Source: Saccharopolyspora oryzae
GTDB lineage: Bacteria; Actinomycetota; Actinomycetes; Mycobacteriales; Pseudonocardiaceae
Direction: 5' to 3'
NCBI RefSeq assembly: GCF_027853915.1
Contig: NZ_JAQGLA010000037.1
Location: forward strand, 1 to 64,000
Length of the DNA: 64,000 bases
This document shows, piece by piece, positions 8,098-16,871 of this stretch (its first letter is position 1; the number at the start of each line of letters is the position of its first letter). Position numbers and translations under genes: made by a program. The notes under the pieces were generated by a model. That model was not told the DNA's origin, did not search any database, and was given only the letters and a program-made list of their open reading frames with translations.

Positions 8098-8538
8098 TCA
8101 CACCGACTGGCCGGTCATCACCCGACTCGATCCTTGCAGCTGGGAGCGCAGTTCGGGGGTCAGGATCTGTCCGACTCGTTCGACCAGCAACGCCATCTCG
8201 TAGGCGATCAGCCCCATGTCGCACTGCGGGGCGGCGAGCACCGTGAGGCACGAGCCGTCGCTGATCGCCATCTGCAGCATGAGGCCGCGTTCCATCTCGA
8301 CCACGGTTTCGTTGACCGCACCGGCTTCGAAGCACCGCGCGGCTCCTTGCGTCAGGCTGAGCAGCCCGGACGCGACGGCGGCGAGCTGGTCGGCGCGGTC
8401 GGTGGGCAGCTTCGCCGACGCCGTCAGCAGCAGGCCGTCCGCCGAGACGACCACGGCGTGCGCCACCCCGGGGACCCGTTCGGTGAAATCGGTGACCAGC
8501 CAGCCGAACTGGTTCGGTTGGGAGTTGTTGGTGTTCAT
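8098..8538 (-). CDS. cvnB: Roadblock/LC7-domain protein CvnB
   Basis: Protein of 146 aa with a roadblock/LC7 domain across most of its length (pattern VVSADGLLLTAS, then a central helix and a LTVLAAPQCDMGLIAYEM strand/helix). Roadblock proteins act as GTPase regulators or scaffolds, here presumably for CvnD. AGGAGG upstream supports the ATG. It follows cvnA by 34 bases. Confidence 0.92.
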   Translation of the reverse strand: MNTNNSQPNQFGWLVTDFTERVPGVAHAVVVSADGLLLTASAKLPTDRADQLAAVASGLLSLTQGAARCFEAGAVNETVVEMERGLMLQMAISDGSCLTVLAAPQCDMGLIAYEMALLVERVGQILTPELRSQLQGSSRVMTGQSV

Positions 8539-8572
8539 GGGCGTTTCCTGTCCTCCTCACTGACGCGGAATG

Positions 8573-11467
8573 TCACAGCCGTTCGTCGGCCGAACGCTGT
8601 GGGTCGCGGAGGCTGTGCTTGCCCTCGCGGACACCGCGTTGGAAGCTGGCCAGTCGGCCGCGCATCAGGTCTGCGTCGCGGCGGGGCTGGGCGTCCTCGG
8701 TGACTGTTCCCGGTAGTACCTGGGTTCTGGGGACCCGTCGGGGCAGTCCGGCGGGGGTGTAGTCGGGGGTTTCCGGTGCGGGCGCGGGAGGTCCGGCCGG
8801 TTCGGGCGGCTGGTCCTCCTGCCCGTCCTGCCTGCGGTGGTGCCTGCCGCGCTGGATCCCGGCCTGGAAGCTGGCCAGCCGACCGCGCGCGACTTCCGGG
8901 TCGCGGGTCGGCCGCGGCCGGTCGTCGCCGGAGGTCTCCGCGCTGCCCGCGAGCAGGTTCGCCAGCGGAACCCGTTGCGGGAGCCCGGCGGAGGTGCGGC
9001 CGGCCGGTTCCGCCGACGCGATCTCCTGCGCGCGCTGCCCCGCTTCGTCGCTGGGGAAGGACCAGACCTGCCCGTTGCGGCTGCCGGGATTCCCCTGCGC
9101 AGGCGGGAATTCGCCCGTCGGCTGGGGCTCTTCGCCGGTTTCGGGCCAGGCCGGGGTGTGCTCGGCGGTGGGCGCCGACTGGAACCAGACCGAGGAGAGG
9201 TCGTCGAAGATCGGGGCCGGTGCCGCGGTGCCGTTGGTCCGCTGCGCGGGTGGTGCGCTGTCCGGAACGCCGGCACCGTCCGGGACGTGGGGCAGGTCCT
9301 GGGTGTTGGACAGGTCGCGCTGCTCCGGGACCGGTGCGTCCTCGGTCGGCGGCCGCAGCAGGTGGTAGCCGTTGCGGACGGGGCTCGCCGCGTCCTGCTC
9401 GGCGGCCTCCCAGTCGAAGGCCTCGACGAGGCTGTCCTGGCTGCGGCCGTGGGTGGCGATCCCGTTGGTCCGCGGCTGCGGCATCTGCACCGCGTCCGCC
9501 AGGAGTTCGGGCGCGATGGTCACCGCCGCGCGCAGGCCGACGCCGTCGCGACCCGGGTGCAGCTCGACCTCGATGCCGTGGCGGGCCGCCAGCCGGCCGA
9601 TCACGAACATGCCCATGCGCCGCGACGTGGACAGCGTGAGCTCACCGTCGGCGGACAGCCGCTCGTTGGCGGCTTCGCGGTCGGCGTCGCTCATCCCGAT
9701 GCCCTGGTCGACGATGTCGACGACCAGCGCGCCGTCGCCGCGCCGGTGCCCGGAGACGGTCACCTGGGTGTGCGGCGCGGAGAAGTTGGCCGCGTTGTCC
9801 AGGAGTTCGGCGAACAACCGCACCAGGTCGCTGGCGGCGTAGCCGACGACCTTGACGTCGGGCAGCGGCTGCACGATCACTCGCGGGTAGTGCTCGATCT
9901 CGGAGACTGCGGCGCGCACCAGGTCGGCCGGGCTGGTCGGCTGGCTGAAGCGGCGCGCCAGGTCGGTGCCGGAGAGCACCATCAGGTTCTCGTTGTTGCG
10001 GCGCATCCGGGTGGCCAGGTGGTCCAGCTGGAACAGGGTGGCCAGCTGGTCGGGGTCCTCCTCGTCGCGCTCCAGCTGCTCGAACAGGCGCAGCTGGCGC
10101 TCCAGCAGGCCCTGGCTGCGGCGGGAGACGTTGACGAAGGAATCGCTGTAGCTGCGGCGCAGCTCGGCCTGCTCGGTGGCCAGGTTGACCGCCTGGGTGT
10201 GCACGTCGTCGAAGGCGCGCGCCACGTCACCGATCTCGTCGGCGGTGTCCACCGGCACCTGCTCGACCGGGGCTTGCGGGGCGTGCCCGGCGCGGATGTC
10301 GGCGACGGCGTTGGGCAGCTGGTGGTTCGCGGTGTCCAGCGCGCTGCGCCGCAGCAGGTCCAGGGAGCGCAGCAGGTGCCTGCCGATGAACACCACGATC
10401 AGGCTGGCGATCAGCAGCGCGGTCAGCAGGATCACCGCTTCGAGACCGGCGAGGTTGCTGGCGCTGTCCTGCAGGCCGAACGCGGTGGCGTGCAGTTCCT
10501 GGTCCAGGTCCGCGCCCAGACCACCGAGCGCCTCCAGCGCGTTCTGCGACTGGTGGTGCCAGGTGTCGGGCGTGACCAGCGCCGAGGACAGCTGGGCCCG
10601 CGCGTTGTTGCGCTCGGCCATCGCCAGCTGGACCGTGGTCTCCCGCGCGGGGAACAGCGGGTCGGCGTAGAGCTGGTCGTAGCGGATGCGGTGGTCCAGG
10701 GAGGCCGCGGCGCGGAAGTCCTTGGCGGCCGCGGTGCGCCGGGATTCGCTGGCGTCCAGCCGGGTGAGGGCGTCGTCCTCGAACTTGCCGCGGACCAGCC
10801 CGGTGAGCACCAGCGCCTGCTGCAGCTGGACCTCTTCCCGGATCTTGGCGAGCTCGTGCGCGCTGGTCGCGGGGGAGACCAGCTGCGACGACGAGAGCTG
10901 GCTGAGCAGGGTGCGGTCCAGCGCGAGCAGGTCGCCGACGACCTCGCTGTAGGCCTGGATCGCGCTGTCGGGGGTGATCTGGCTGCGCAGCACGCGGTTG
11001 CGGGTCGGGGCGAGTTCGGCGATCTGCCGCCCCGTTTCCTGCTGGGCGAACCGCGCCGCGTCGCTGTCGGGGGCGGCCCCCAGCGCGCGGCGGGCCGCGT
11101 CAAGGGACCGGTCCGTGGCGGTCATCCGCTCCCGGACCTGCTGTTCGGAGGTCTGCCCGCGCACCAGGAACTCGGTGGCATCGCTGCGTTCCCACTGCAG
11201 GTCCTCGACCGCCTTGCGCACCGCGCTGCCCGCGGTGACGACCCGGTCCATCGCTTCGTACTCGTCGGCCTTGGCGATCTGGCCGCGAATCTGAAGCACC
11301 CCCAGCACGAGCGCGAAGATCACCGGTACGAGCACGACGGCCCCGATCTTGATCGGGAGCTTCCAGTCGCGCCACTCGGTGATCCGTGCGGCGAGTCTCG
11401 TGGTGGCGCGCGGCCACGTGGACGCCCTTGACACGTGCGTGGGCGTGTCCTCGAGTCCGCTGCTCAC
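8573..11467 (-). CDS. cvnA: Conservon sensor histidine-kinase-like protein CvnA
   Basis: Protein of 964 aa. In order: a short cytoplasmic N terminus, TM helix at about 41-60, an extracytoplasmic nitrate/nitrite-sensing (NIT)-like helical domain, TM helix at about 340-365, a HAMP-like linker, a coiled region and a HATPase_c domain (N box AELLDNAANFSAP, G1 box DQGIGMSD, later MGMFVIGRLAARHG). The C-terminal approximately 300 aa are a disordered tail rich in P, R and E with two copies of a GLPRRVP-type motif. I see no canonical phospho-acceptor His box. GTG start with AAAGGA 7 bases upstream. Head of the conservon, presumably passing an external signal to CvnBCD. Confidence 0.9.
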   Translation of the reverse strand: MSSGLEDTPTHVSRASTWPRATTRLAARITEWRDWKLPIKIGAVVLVPVIFALVLGVLQIRGQIAKADEYEAMDRVVTAGSAVRKAVEDLQWERSDATEFLVRGQTSEQQVRERMTATDRSLDAARRALGAAPDSDAARFAQQETGRQIAELAPTRNRVLRSQITPDSAIQAYSEVVGDLLALDRTLLSQLSSSQLVSPATSAHELAKIREEVQLQQALVLTGLVRGKFEDDALTRLDASESRRTAAAKDFRAAASLDHRIRYDQLYADPLFPARETTVQLAMAERNNARAQLSSALVTPDTWHHQSQNALEALGGLGADLDQELHATAFGLQDSASNLAGLEAVILLTALLIASLIVVFIGRHLLRSLDLLRRSALDTANHQLPNAVADIRAGHAPQAPVEQVPVDTADEIGDVARAFDDVHTQAVNLATEQAELRRSYSDSFVNVSRRSQGLLERQLRLFEQLERDEEDPDQLATLFQLDHLATRMRRNNENLMVLSGTDLARRFSQPTSPADLVRAAVSEIEHYPRVIVQPLPDVKVVGYAASDLVRLFAELLDNAANFSAPHTQVTVSGHRRGDGALVVDIVDQGIGMSDADREAANERLSADGELTLSTSRRMGMFVIGRLAARHGIEVELHPGRDGVGLRAAVTIAPELLADAVQMPQPRTNGIATHGRSQDSLVEAFDWEAAEQDAASPVRNGYHLLRPPTEDAPVPEQRDLSNTQDLPHVPDGAGVPDSAPPAQRTNGTAAPAPIFDDLSSVWFQSAPTAEHTPAWPETGEEPQPTGEFPPAQGNPGSRNGQVWSFPSDEAGQRAQEIASAEPAGRTSAGLPQRVPLANLLAGSAETSGDDRPRPTRDPEVARGRLASFQAGIQRGRHHRRQDGQEDQPPEPAGPPAPAPETPDYTPAGLPRRVPRTQVLPGTVTEDAQPRRDADLMRGRLASFQRGVREGKHSLRDPQRSADERL

Positions 11468-12288
11468 GACGCAGTCCTTTCCCGCGCCGTCGGACGTTTC
11501 GTCGGCCGACTGCGCGTTCGTGTGGTGGGCAGGCTGCGCCGGTCGGTGGGGGTGTGCGGCGGGGTCACGATGGCTGGCGGCGCTGCCTGCGTTCGGGGTT
11601 TTTCGCGGGTGGCCGGTGCGGTCTTCGACTTCGGCGTCCGCGCGGCCTGCGATGTTTCGGGGGATCGCGGCCGGTGTCGGGCGTGGTGCGCCGTTCGTCG
11701 GTGGCAGAACACTATCTCATTCGGACGATCTTCCTCTGCGTCTGAATTTGGCGCGCTGACCTGCGGATATTCCCATTTTAAGATCATCAGGACCGGGGTG
11801 GGGACGATCGTGAACACTGATCGTGTTCACTTCCGAGGCGCGCTCAAGTGCTTTAGTCACCCGATAGGTAGACATTGCCTCCGCGTTCCGGAGTGGCTCC
11901 TCGTCGACGCGCCAACTTTCCGCTATGAGCGCCGAAAGGCGTCGTTATCCTGCTGAAATAATGGCTGGCAGAAGGAATTTCCGGGGTGGATCAGTCGGAT
12001 TCGGGTCCTTCTGGGGGAGTTTTCGGCGGTTCCTCGGGCACATTCCGTGATCGACAGATTCATCAATGTGTGTGCTGTGTCGTTCAGGGGGTCTGCGGTC
12101 GCTCGTTCGCTGATTAGACTTCCGGCCCGGTTGGCATCGCGGGCAGCAGTGCGGTCGCCGCGCCCCGGTTCGCGGACTTCGCGAATTCCGAGGTGCGGTC
12201 GGTGAACGTGGGGGGACTTCGAAACGTCGGTGGGAATCCGCACGTCGGTTGACATCCACGCGCGCGCAGATCTGCTTTGGAAGGACGA
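11468..12288. other. 821-bp intergenic region between cvnA and the DUF485 gene
   Basis: Divergent spacer between the conservon (-) and the symporter pair (+). It is less GC-rich than its flanks between about 11700 and 12120. No reading frame here has a ribosome binding site plus typical codon use. It holds a perfect dyad at 11810-11830 and a TTGACA at 12249-12254, the best -35 candidate for the downstream operon. It must contain both divergent promoters; I see no RNA gene. Confidence 0.6.
11810..11830. promoter_or_regulatory. Perfect dyad, possible operator
   Basis: GTGAACA-N7-TGTTCAC is a perfect 7-bp inverted repeat in the cvnA/DUF485 spacer. Spacing of about 14 bases between half-site centres is typical for a dimeric regulator. 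No regulator gene is adjacent, so the binding protein is unknown. Confidence 0.4.
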
Positions 12289-12690
12289 ATGCCCAACGCA
12301 ACCCAACGGCCGCCCGCCCCGCCGGCGGCCACCTTCGGCCAGATAGACAAGTCCGCCCCCGCACCCCAGCGCCCCGGGCCCCCCGACTACGTCGAGATCG
12401 CGCAGCGCCAGGACTTCCAGGAGCTGCGGTCCAGCCTGCACCGCTTCGTCTTCCCGATGAGCGCTGCGTTCCTCCTCTGGTACGTCGGCTACGTCGTGAT
12501 GGCCGCCTACCTGCCGGAGTTCATGGCGATCCGCCTGGTCGGCGAGATCAACGTCGGACTGGTGCTGGGCATCGGCCAGTTCGCCACCACGATCCTGATC
12601 ACCGCCCTGTACCTGCGCTACACCGCGCGCCACGTCGACCCGCGGATCCGCCAGCTGCACCTGGACGTCACCGGGGAGGAACCGCGATGA
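12289..12690 (+). CDS. DUF485 membrane protein, partner of ActP-type symporter
   Basis: Protein of 133 aa with a proline-rich cytoplasmic N terminus and two transmembrane segments, matching DUF485 (YjcH-like) proteins that are almost always encoded before acetate/cation symporters. AAGGA at 12281-12285 selects the ATG at 12289. Its stop codon overlaps the symporter ATG in an ATGA junction, giving translational coupling. A role in assembly or activity of the symporter is inferred from context. Confidence 0.85.
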   Translation: MPNATQRPPAPPAATFGQIDKSAPAPQRPGPPDYVEIAQRQDFQELRSSLHRFVFPMSAAFLLWYVGYVVMAAYLPEFMAIRLVGEINVGLVLGIGQFATTILITALYLRYTARHVDPRIRQLHLDVTGEEPR

Positions 12691-14255
12691 CCGGCGCCAA
12701 CCCGGTGCTCAACATGAGCATCTTCGGGGTGTTCGTGCTGCTCACGCTGTACCTGGTGTACCGGGTGAGCAGCAGCGGGACCACCTCCGACTACTTCGCC
12801 GCCGGTGGCGGTTTCACCGGCGCGCAGAACGGCATCGCGCTGTCCGGCGACTACCTGTCGGCGGCGTCGTTCCTCGGCATCGCCGGCGCCATCGCGGTCT
12901 ACGGCTACGACGGCTTCCTGTACTCGATCGGCTTCCTGGTCGGCTGGCTGGTGAACCTGCTGCTGGTCGCCGAGCTCCTGCGCAACACCGGCCGCTTCAC
13001 GATGGGCGACGTGCTCAGCTTCCGGATGCAGCAGCGTCCGGTGCGCGCCGCCGCTGCGGTGTCCACGCTGGTCATCTCGTTCGTCTACATGATCGCCCAG
13101 ATGGCCGGCGCGGGAAGCCTCGTCGCGCTGCTGCTGGACGTGCACAGCGCCGGCGGCCAAGCGCTGGTGATCGCCGCCGTCGGCCTGGTGATGATGGTGT
13201 ACGTGCTGGTCGGCGGCATGAAGGGCACCACGTGGGTGCAGATCATCAAGGCGGGCATGCTGTTCCTGTGCGCCTCGATGCTGACCCTGTTCCTGCTGGG
13301 CAAGTTCGGCTTCAGCATGACCTCGCTGATGCAGCACGCCGCTGAGCGGAACCCGTTGGGCGACAAGATCTTCGCGCCGGGCGCGAAGTACGGCGGGAGC
13401 GGGATGTCCAAGTTGGACTTCGTGTCGCTGTCGCTGGCGCTGGTCCTCGGCACCGCTGGTCTGCCGCACGTGCTGATGCGCTTCTACACGGTGCCGAACG
13501 CGGTGCAGGCGCGCCGCTCGGTGGTGTGGGCGACGGTGACGATGGCCGGTTTCTACCTGTGCACGCTGGTGATCGGCTTCGGCGCGGGCGCGGTCAACGG
13601 CACCGAAGCGATCCTCGCGGCCCCCGGCGGCGAGAACTCCGCCGCGCCGCTGCTGGCCTTCCGCGTCGGCGGCACGGTGCTGCTCGGGATCGTCGCGGCG
13701 GTCGCGTTCGCCACCATCCTCGCGGTGGTGGCGGGGCTGACGCTGACGGCTTCCGCGTCGTTCGCCCACGACGTGTACGCCAACATGATCCGCCGCGGCG
13801 AGGCCAAGTCCGACGACGTGGTGAAGGTGGCCCGGTTGACCGCGCTGGTGATCGGCGGTGCGTCGATCATCGGCGGAATCCTGGTCAACGGCCAGAACAT
13901 CGCGTTCCTGGTGGGCCTGGCGTTCGCCTTCGCGGCCTCGGCGAACCTCTCGACGCTGCTGCTCTCGCTGTTCTGGAAGCGCTTCAACACACGCGGCACG
14001 CTGTGGGGAATCTACGGCGGCCTGTCGTCCTGCCTGGTGCTGGTGATCTTCTCGCCGGTGGTCTCGGGGGCTCCGGGCTCGATCCTGCCGCACGCGGACT
14101 TCGCCTGGTTCCCGCTGAGCAACCCGGGCATCGTGTCGATCCCGATCTCGTTCCTCTGCGGGGTGGTCGGGACCCTGCTCGGCGGTCCGCCGAACAACCC
14201 CCGCCGGACCGCGGAGATGGAGGTCCGCTCCCTCACCGGAATCGGTTCGACCTGA
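12687..14255 (+). CDS. ActP-like cation/acetate symporter (SSS family)
   Basis: Protein of 522 aa with about 13 transmembrane helices, including the GDYLSAASFLGIAGAI segment typical of ActP/YjcG-type SSS transporters. They import acetate or other short monocarboxylates with Na+. The upstream DUF485 partner supports this subgroup, but pyruvate, propionate or lactate are equally possible substrates. ATG overlaps the DUF485 stop codon. The gene converges on the MarR gene across a strong hairpin. Confidence 0.87.
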   Translation: MTGANPVLNMSIFGVFVLLTLYLVYRVSSSGTTSDYFAAGGGFTGAQNGIALSGDYLSAASFLGIAGAIAVYGYDGFLYSIGFLVGWLVNLLLVAELLRNTGRFTMGDVLSFRMQQRPVRAAAAVSTLVISFVYMIAQMAGAGSLVALLLDVHSAGGQALVIAAVGLVMMVYVLVGGMKGTTWVQIIKAGMLFLCASMLTLFLLGKFGFSMTSLMQHAAERNPLGDKIFAPGAKYGGSGMSKLDFVSLSLALVLGTAGLPHVLMRFYTVPNAVQARRSVVWATVTMAGFYLCTLVIGFGAGAVNGTEAILAAPGGENSAAPLLAFRVGGTVLLGIVAAVAFATILAVVAGLTLTASASFAHDVYANMIRRGEAKSDDVVKVARLTALVIGGASIIGGILVNGQNIAFLVGLAFAFAASANLSTLLLSLFWKRFNTRGTLWGIYGGLSSCLVLVIFSPVVSGAPGSILPHADFAWFPLSNPGIVSIPISFLCGVVGTLLGGPPNNPRRTAEMEVRSLTGIGST

Positions 14256-14275
14256 ACGCGGTGACCTGAGCGATC

Positions 14276-14307
14276 GCGGGCCCCGGGGGAACTCCTCCGG
14301 GGCCCGC
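14276..14307. terminator. Bidirectional hairpin between symporter and MarR genes
   Basis: Stem GCGGGCCCCGG / CCGGGGCCCGC, 11 bp perfect, loop of 10 bases, midway between the convergent genes. Confidence 0.8.
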
Positions 14308-14312
14308 GCCCG

Positions 14313-14858
14313 TCAGTCCGAAGTGCTCGATTCGGTTGCGTTGAGCGAGGTTTCGAGTTTGGCGAGGACCCCCGCGAGGTAGGAGTGGTCTTCGTCGGCG
14401 AGCGCGGCGATCAGATCGGCTTCGTGCTCGAGCAGTTCCCGCACCGTGGACTCAATGAGCTGGTGCCCGGCGTCGGTCAACCGGACCGCGACCGCGCGGC
14501 GCGATGCCGTCGACGGCGACCGCTCGACGAGCCCGGCCCGTTCGGCGCGGGTGATGCGCTGCGAGATGGCCCCGGCGGTGACCAGCGTCCGGCGGGTGAT
14601 CTCGCGGGTGGTCAGCTCGTAGGGCGGTCCGGCGCGGCGGATCACGCTGAGCAGGTCGAGCGTCGACGGGTCGATGTCGAGCCGGGCCAGGGTGCGCCGA
14701 CGTTCGTCGGCGAGGAGCTTCGCGATGCGCCAGATCGGCGTGATGACCTCGATGGACTCGGTGCGCACCCCGGGCAGCTCGCGCCGCCAGGCCGCGGCGA
14801 TGTCGGCCGACGGCCAGGTGGTGGCCTGTCCGATCGGGTAGCTCTCGGCATTGGACAT
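14313..14858 (-). CDS. MarR-family transcriptional regulator
   Basis: Protein of 181 aa with a central winged helix-turn-helix (ELTTREITRRTLVTAGAISQRITRAE recognition region, then a basic wing near ERSPSTASRRAV) flanked by dimerisation helices, as in MarR proteins. GGAGG lies 7 bases before the ATG. It is divergent from an SDR gene. The perfect dyad at 14877-14894 in the 57-bp spacer is the obvious operator, so it probably represses both itself and the dehydrogenase. The ligand is unknown. Confidence 0.9.
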   Translation of the reverse strand: MSNAESYPIGQATTWPSADIAAAWRRELPGVRTESIEVITPIWRIAKLLADERRRTLARLDIDPSTLDLLSVIRRAGPPYELTTREITRRTLVTAGAISQRITRAERAGLVERSPSTASRRAVAVRLTDAGHQLIESTVRELLEHEADLIAALADEDHSYLAGVLAKLETSLNATESSTSD

Positions 14859-14876
14859 CGGGCGCCTCCCAGCGTT

Positions 14877-14894
14877 ACGTTTAGCACTAAACGT
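14877..14894. promoter_or_regulatory. Perfect palindrome, likely MarR operator
   Basis: ACGTTTAG-CA-CTAAACGT, an 8-bp perfect dyad centred in the 57-bp spacer between the divergent MarR and SDR genes. Size and position fit a MarR-dimer operator covering both promoters. Confidence 0.7.
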
Positions 14895-14915
14895 ATCAGC
14901 GATGGGGAGTCAGCA

Positions 14916-15635
14916 GTGAATCGAATCGTGCTCGTCACCGGCGGTAGCAGTGGCATCGGCAAGGCGGTAGCGGGCCGTTTCCGCGCCGACGGTGACACCG
15001 TGATCATCACCGGCCGCGGCGCCGAGCGGCTGAAGACGGCGGCCGCCGAGATCGACGCCCAGCCGATCCCGTGCGACGCGTCGGACCCGCAGCAGGTCGC
15101 GGAACTGGCGGCGGAGCTCACCGATGGCCTCGACGTGCTGGTCAACATGGCGGGCGGCAACACCGACCTGCAGCGCGACGAGCCGGCGAACCTGGCGCAG
15201 GTCGCGGAGGCCTGGCGAGCGAACCTGGACGCCAACCTGCTCGGCGCGGTGCTCACCACCACCGCCGTGCTCGACAAGATGCGCCCCGGCGGCACCATCG
15301 TCAACGTCGGCTCGATCGGCGCCGAATACGCCTCGAGCTCCTACGGCGCGGCGAAAGCGGCAGTCGCGGCCTGGAACGCGGGCCTGTCCGCGCAGGTCGG
15401 CCCGAAGGGCCTGACGGCCAACCTGATCGCACCGGGCTACATCGAGGAAACGGAGTTCTTCCACGGCCAGCTCAGCGAACAGCGCCGAACCGCCCTGATC
15501 GACGCGACCCACAATGGCCGCCCAGGCCGCCCGAACGACATCGCCGACCTCGCCCACTTCCTGGCCTCCGAAGGAGCCCGCCACCTCACCGGTCAAACCC
15601 TCCACGTGAACGGAGGTGCGCACACCACGCGCTGA
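14916..15635 (+). CDS. Short-chain dehydrogenase/reductase (SDR)
   Basis: Protein of 239 aa with the Rossmann nucleotide-binding motif TGGSSGIG near the N terminus, NMAGG in place of NNAG, catalytic Ser in NVGSIGAEY and YGAAK (Tyr and Lys). This is a classical SDR using NAD(P)H; the ITGR segment after strand 2 hints at NADP(H). GTG start with GGGGAG 6 bases upstream. It is divergent from the MarR gene and probably repressed by it, which suggests detoxification or catabolism of a small molecule. Substrate unknown. Confidence 0.9.
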   Translation: MNRIVLVTGGSSGIGKAVAGRFRADGDTVIITGRGAERLKTAAAEIDAQPIPCDASDPQQVAELAAELTDGLDVLVNMAGGNTDLQRDEPANLAQVAEAWRANLDANLLGAVLTTTAVLDKMRPGGTIVNVGSIGAEYASSSYGAAKAAVAAWNAGLSAQVGPKGLTANLIAPGYIEETEFFHGQLSEQRRTALIDATHNGRPGRPNDIADLAHFLASEGARHLTGQTLHVNGGAHTTR

Positions 15636-15660
15636 CCGAGATCTTCTCGGCGCGCAAAAA

Positions 15661-15700
15661 GATCCGCCCCTGGCGGCGGTTGCCGAACCAGGGGCGGATC
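15661..15700 (-). terminator. Rho-independent terminator of tRNA-Arg
   Basis: Perfect 13-bp stem GATCCGCCCCTGG / CCAGGGGCGGATC. Read on the - strand it is followed at once by TTTTT, the best intrinsic terminator signature in the window. It ends the tRNA transcript and can also stop the convergent SDR transcript. Confidence 0.9.
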
Positions 15701-15710
15701 TCGTCCAGTG

Positions 15711-15783
15711 CGCCCTCGGCAGGACTCGAACCTGCGACACCTGCCTCCGGAGGGCAGTGCTCTATCCGCTGAGCTACGAGGGC
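15711..15783 (-). tRNA. tRNA-Arg (anticodon CCG)
   Basis: 73 bases on the - strand fold as a complete cloverleaf. Acceptor stem GCCCTCG pairs with CGAGGGC and the discriminator base is G. The D arm contains AGCTCAGCGGATAGAGC. Anticodon stem CTGCC/GGCAG carries loop CTCCGGA, anticodon CCG, reading the frequent CGG arginine codon. The T arm contains GGTTCGAATCC. CCA is not encoded. The gene is single and followed by a U-tract terminator. Confidence 0.96.
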
Positions 15784-15943
15784 TTGTCGCTGCGGACGAT
15801 CGTTAGCCTATCGCACTCGCCGCAACGGTTTCGCGGGGGGTGTGCCGGATTGCGGCATCTCAGATGCCGGGCCCTATCGCCTCCGCCCGCCTATTCATGC
15901 ATACTTCACTATGTATTGAGGTCAGGTGGACGTAGGAGGGCAG

Positions 15944-16861
15944 ATGGGTCAGGGCCACGGGCACGGGTCCGCAGCCGACGCGGTCAGCGCCTCGGGGCGC
16001 TACGTGCGGCGGCTCGGCATGTCGTTCGCGATCCTGCTCGCGTTCCTCGTGCTCGAAGCCGTCGTCGGGTTCATGACGTCCTCGCTGGCGCTGCTCTCCG
16101 ACGCCGGGCACATGCTCACCGACGTGCTCGGCGTGGGCATGGCGCTCGCCGCGATCACCGCGGCGCGGCGGCCGGTGGGGGACAAGCGGACCTTCGGGCT
16201 CTACCGCATGGAAGTCCTGGCCGCGCTCGCCAACGCCGTCCTGCTGTTCGGCGTGGCCGCCTACATCCTCTACGAGTCGATCTCCCGGCTCCAGGACCCG
16301 CCGGAAGTCGCCGGGCTGCCGATGATGCTGACCGCGGCGGCCGGGCTGGGCGCCAACCTCGTGGTGTTCGCGCTGCTGCGCCAGGGCGCCAACGAGAGCC
16401 TGAACGTGCGCGGCGCCTACCTGGAAGTCCTCGCCGACACCATCGGTTCGGTCGGGGTGCTGATCGGCGGTCTGCTCACCTGGCTGTTCGGCTGGTACCT
16501 GGCGGACCCGATCGTCGCCGTCGCGGTCGGCCTGTTCGTGCTGCCGCGGACCTGGAAGCTCGCCCGCCAGGCGCTGCGGATCCTCGTCCAGCAGGCCCCG
16601 GAAGGCGTCGACGTCGGCGAGCTGCGCGCGGACCTGACCGCGCTGCCATCGGTCACCGAGGTCCACGACCTGCACGTGTGGACCCTCACCTCCGGAATGG
16701 AGGTCGCCTCGGCGCACCTGACCACCGGTTCCGACGCGGACCACGGCGGGGTGCTGGTCGCGGCGCAGCGCCTGCTGTCCGAGCGCTACCGCATCGACCA
16801 CGCGACCCTCCAGGTCGAGCCCGCCGAGTGCGCCAAGCGCTGCCAGGCGCTGACCTGGTGA
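15944..16861 (+). CDS. Cation diffusion facilitator (CDF) metal exporter
   Basis: Protein of 305 aa with a His/Gly-rich N terminus (HGHG), six transmembrane helices and the CDF metal-site patterns SDAGHMLTD in TM2 and LADTIGS in TM5, followed by a cytoplasmic domain with HDLHVW. CzcD/ZitB-type members export Zn2+, Cd2+ or Co2+ by H+ antiport. AGGAGGG at 15934-15940 selects the ATG at 15944. An imperfect AT-rich dyad just upstream (about 15896-15918) could be a metal-sensor operator. It converges on the DUF305 gene with a 10-base gap. Confidence 0.92.
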   Translation: MGQGHGHGSAADAVSASGRYVRRLGMSFAILLAFLVLEAVVGFMTSSLALLSDAGHMLTDVLGVGMALAAITAARRPVGDKRTFGLYRMEVLAALANAVLLFGVAAYILYESISRLQDPPEVAGLPMMLTAAAGLGANLVVFALLRQGANESLNVRGAYLEVLADTIGSVGVLIGGLLTWLFGWYLADPIVAVAVGLFVLPRTWKLARQALRILVQQAPEGVDVGELRADLTALPSVTEVHDLHVWTLTSGMEVASAHLTTGSDADHGGVLVAAQRLLSERYRIDHATLQVEPAECAKRCQALTW

Positions 16862-16871
16862 GCCGCGCCGA

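Noticed and set aside
8837-11431. 864-codon open frame on + opposite cvnA
   Set aside because: Antisense shadow in high-GC DNA: no domain content, no start signal, and the - strand frame has clear HATPase motifs and a ribosome binding site.
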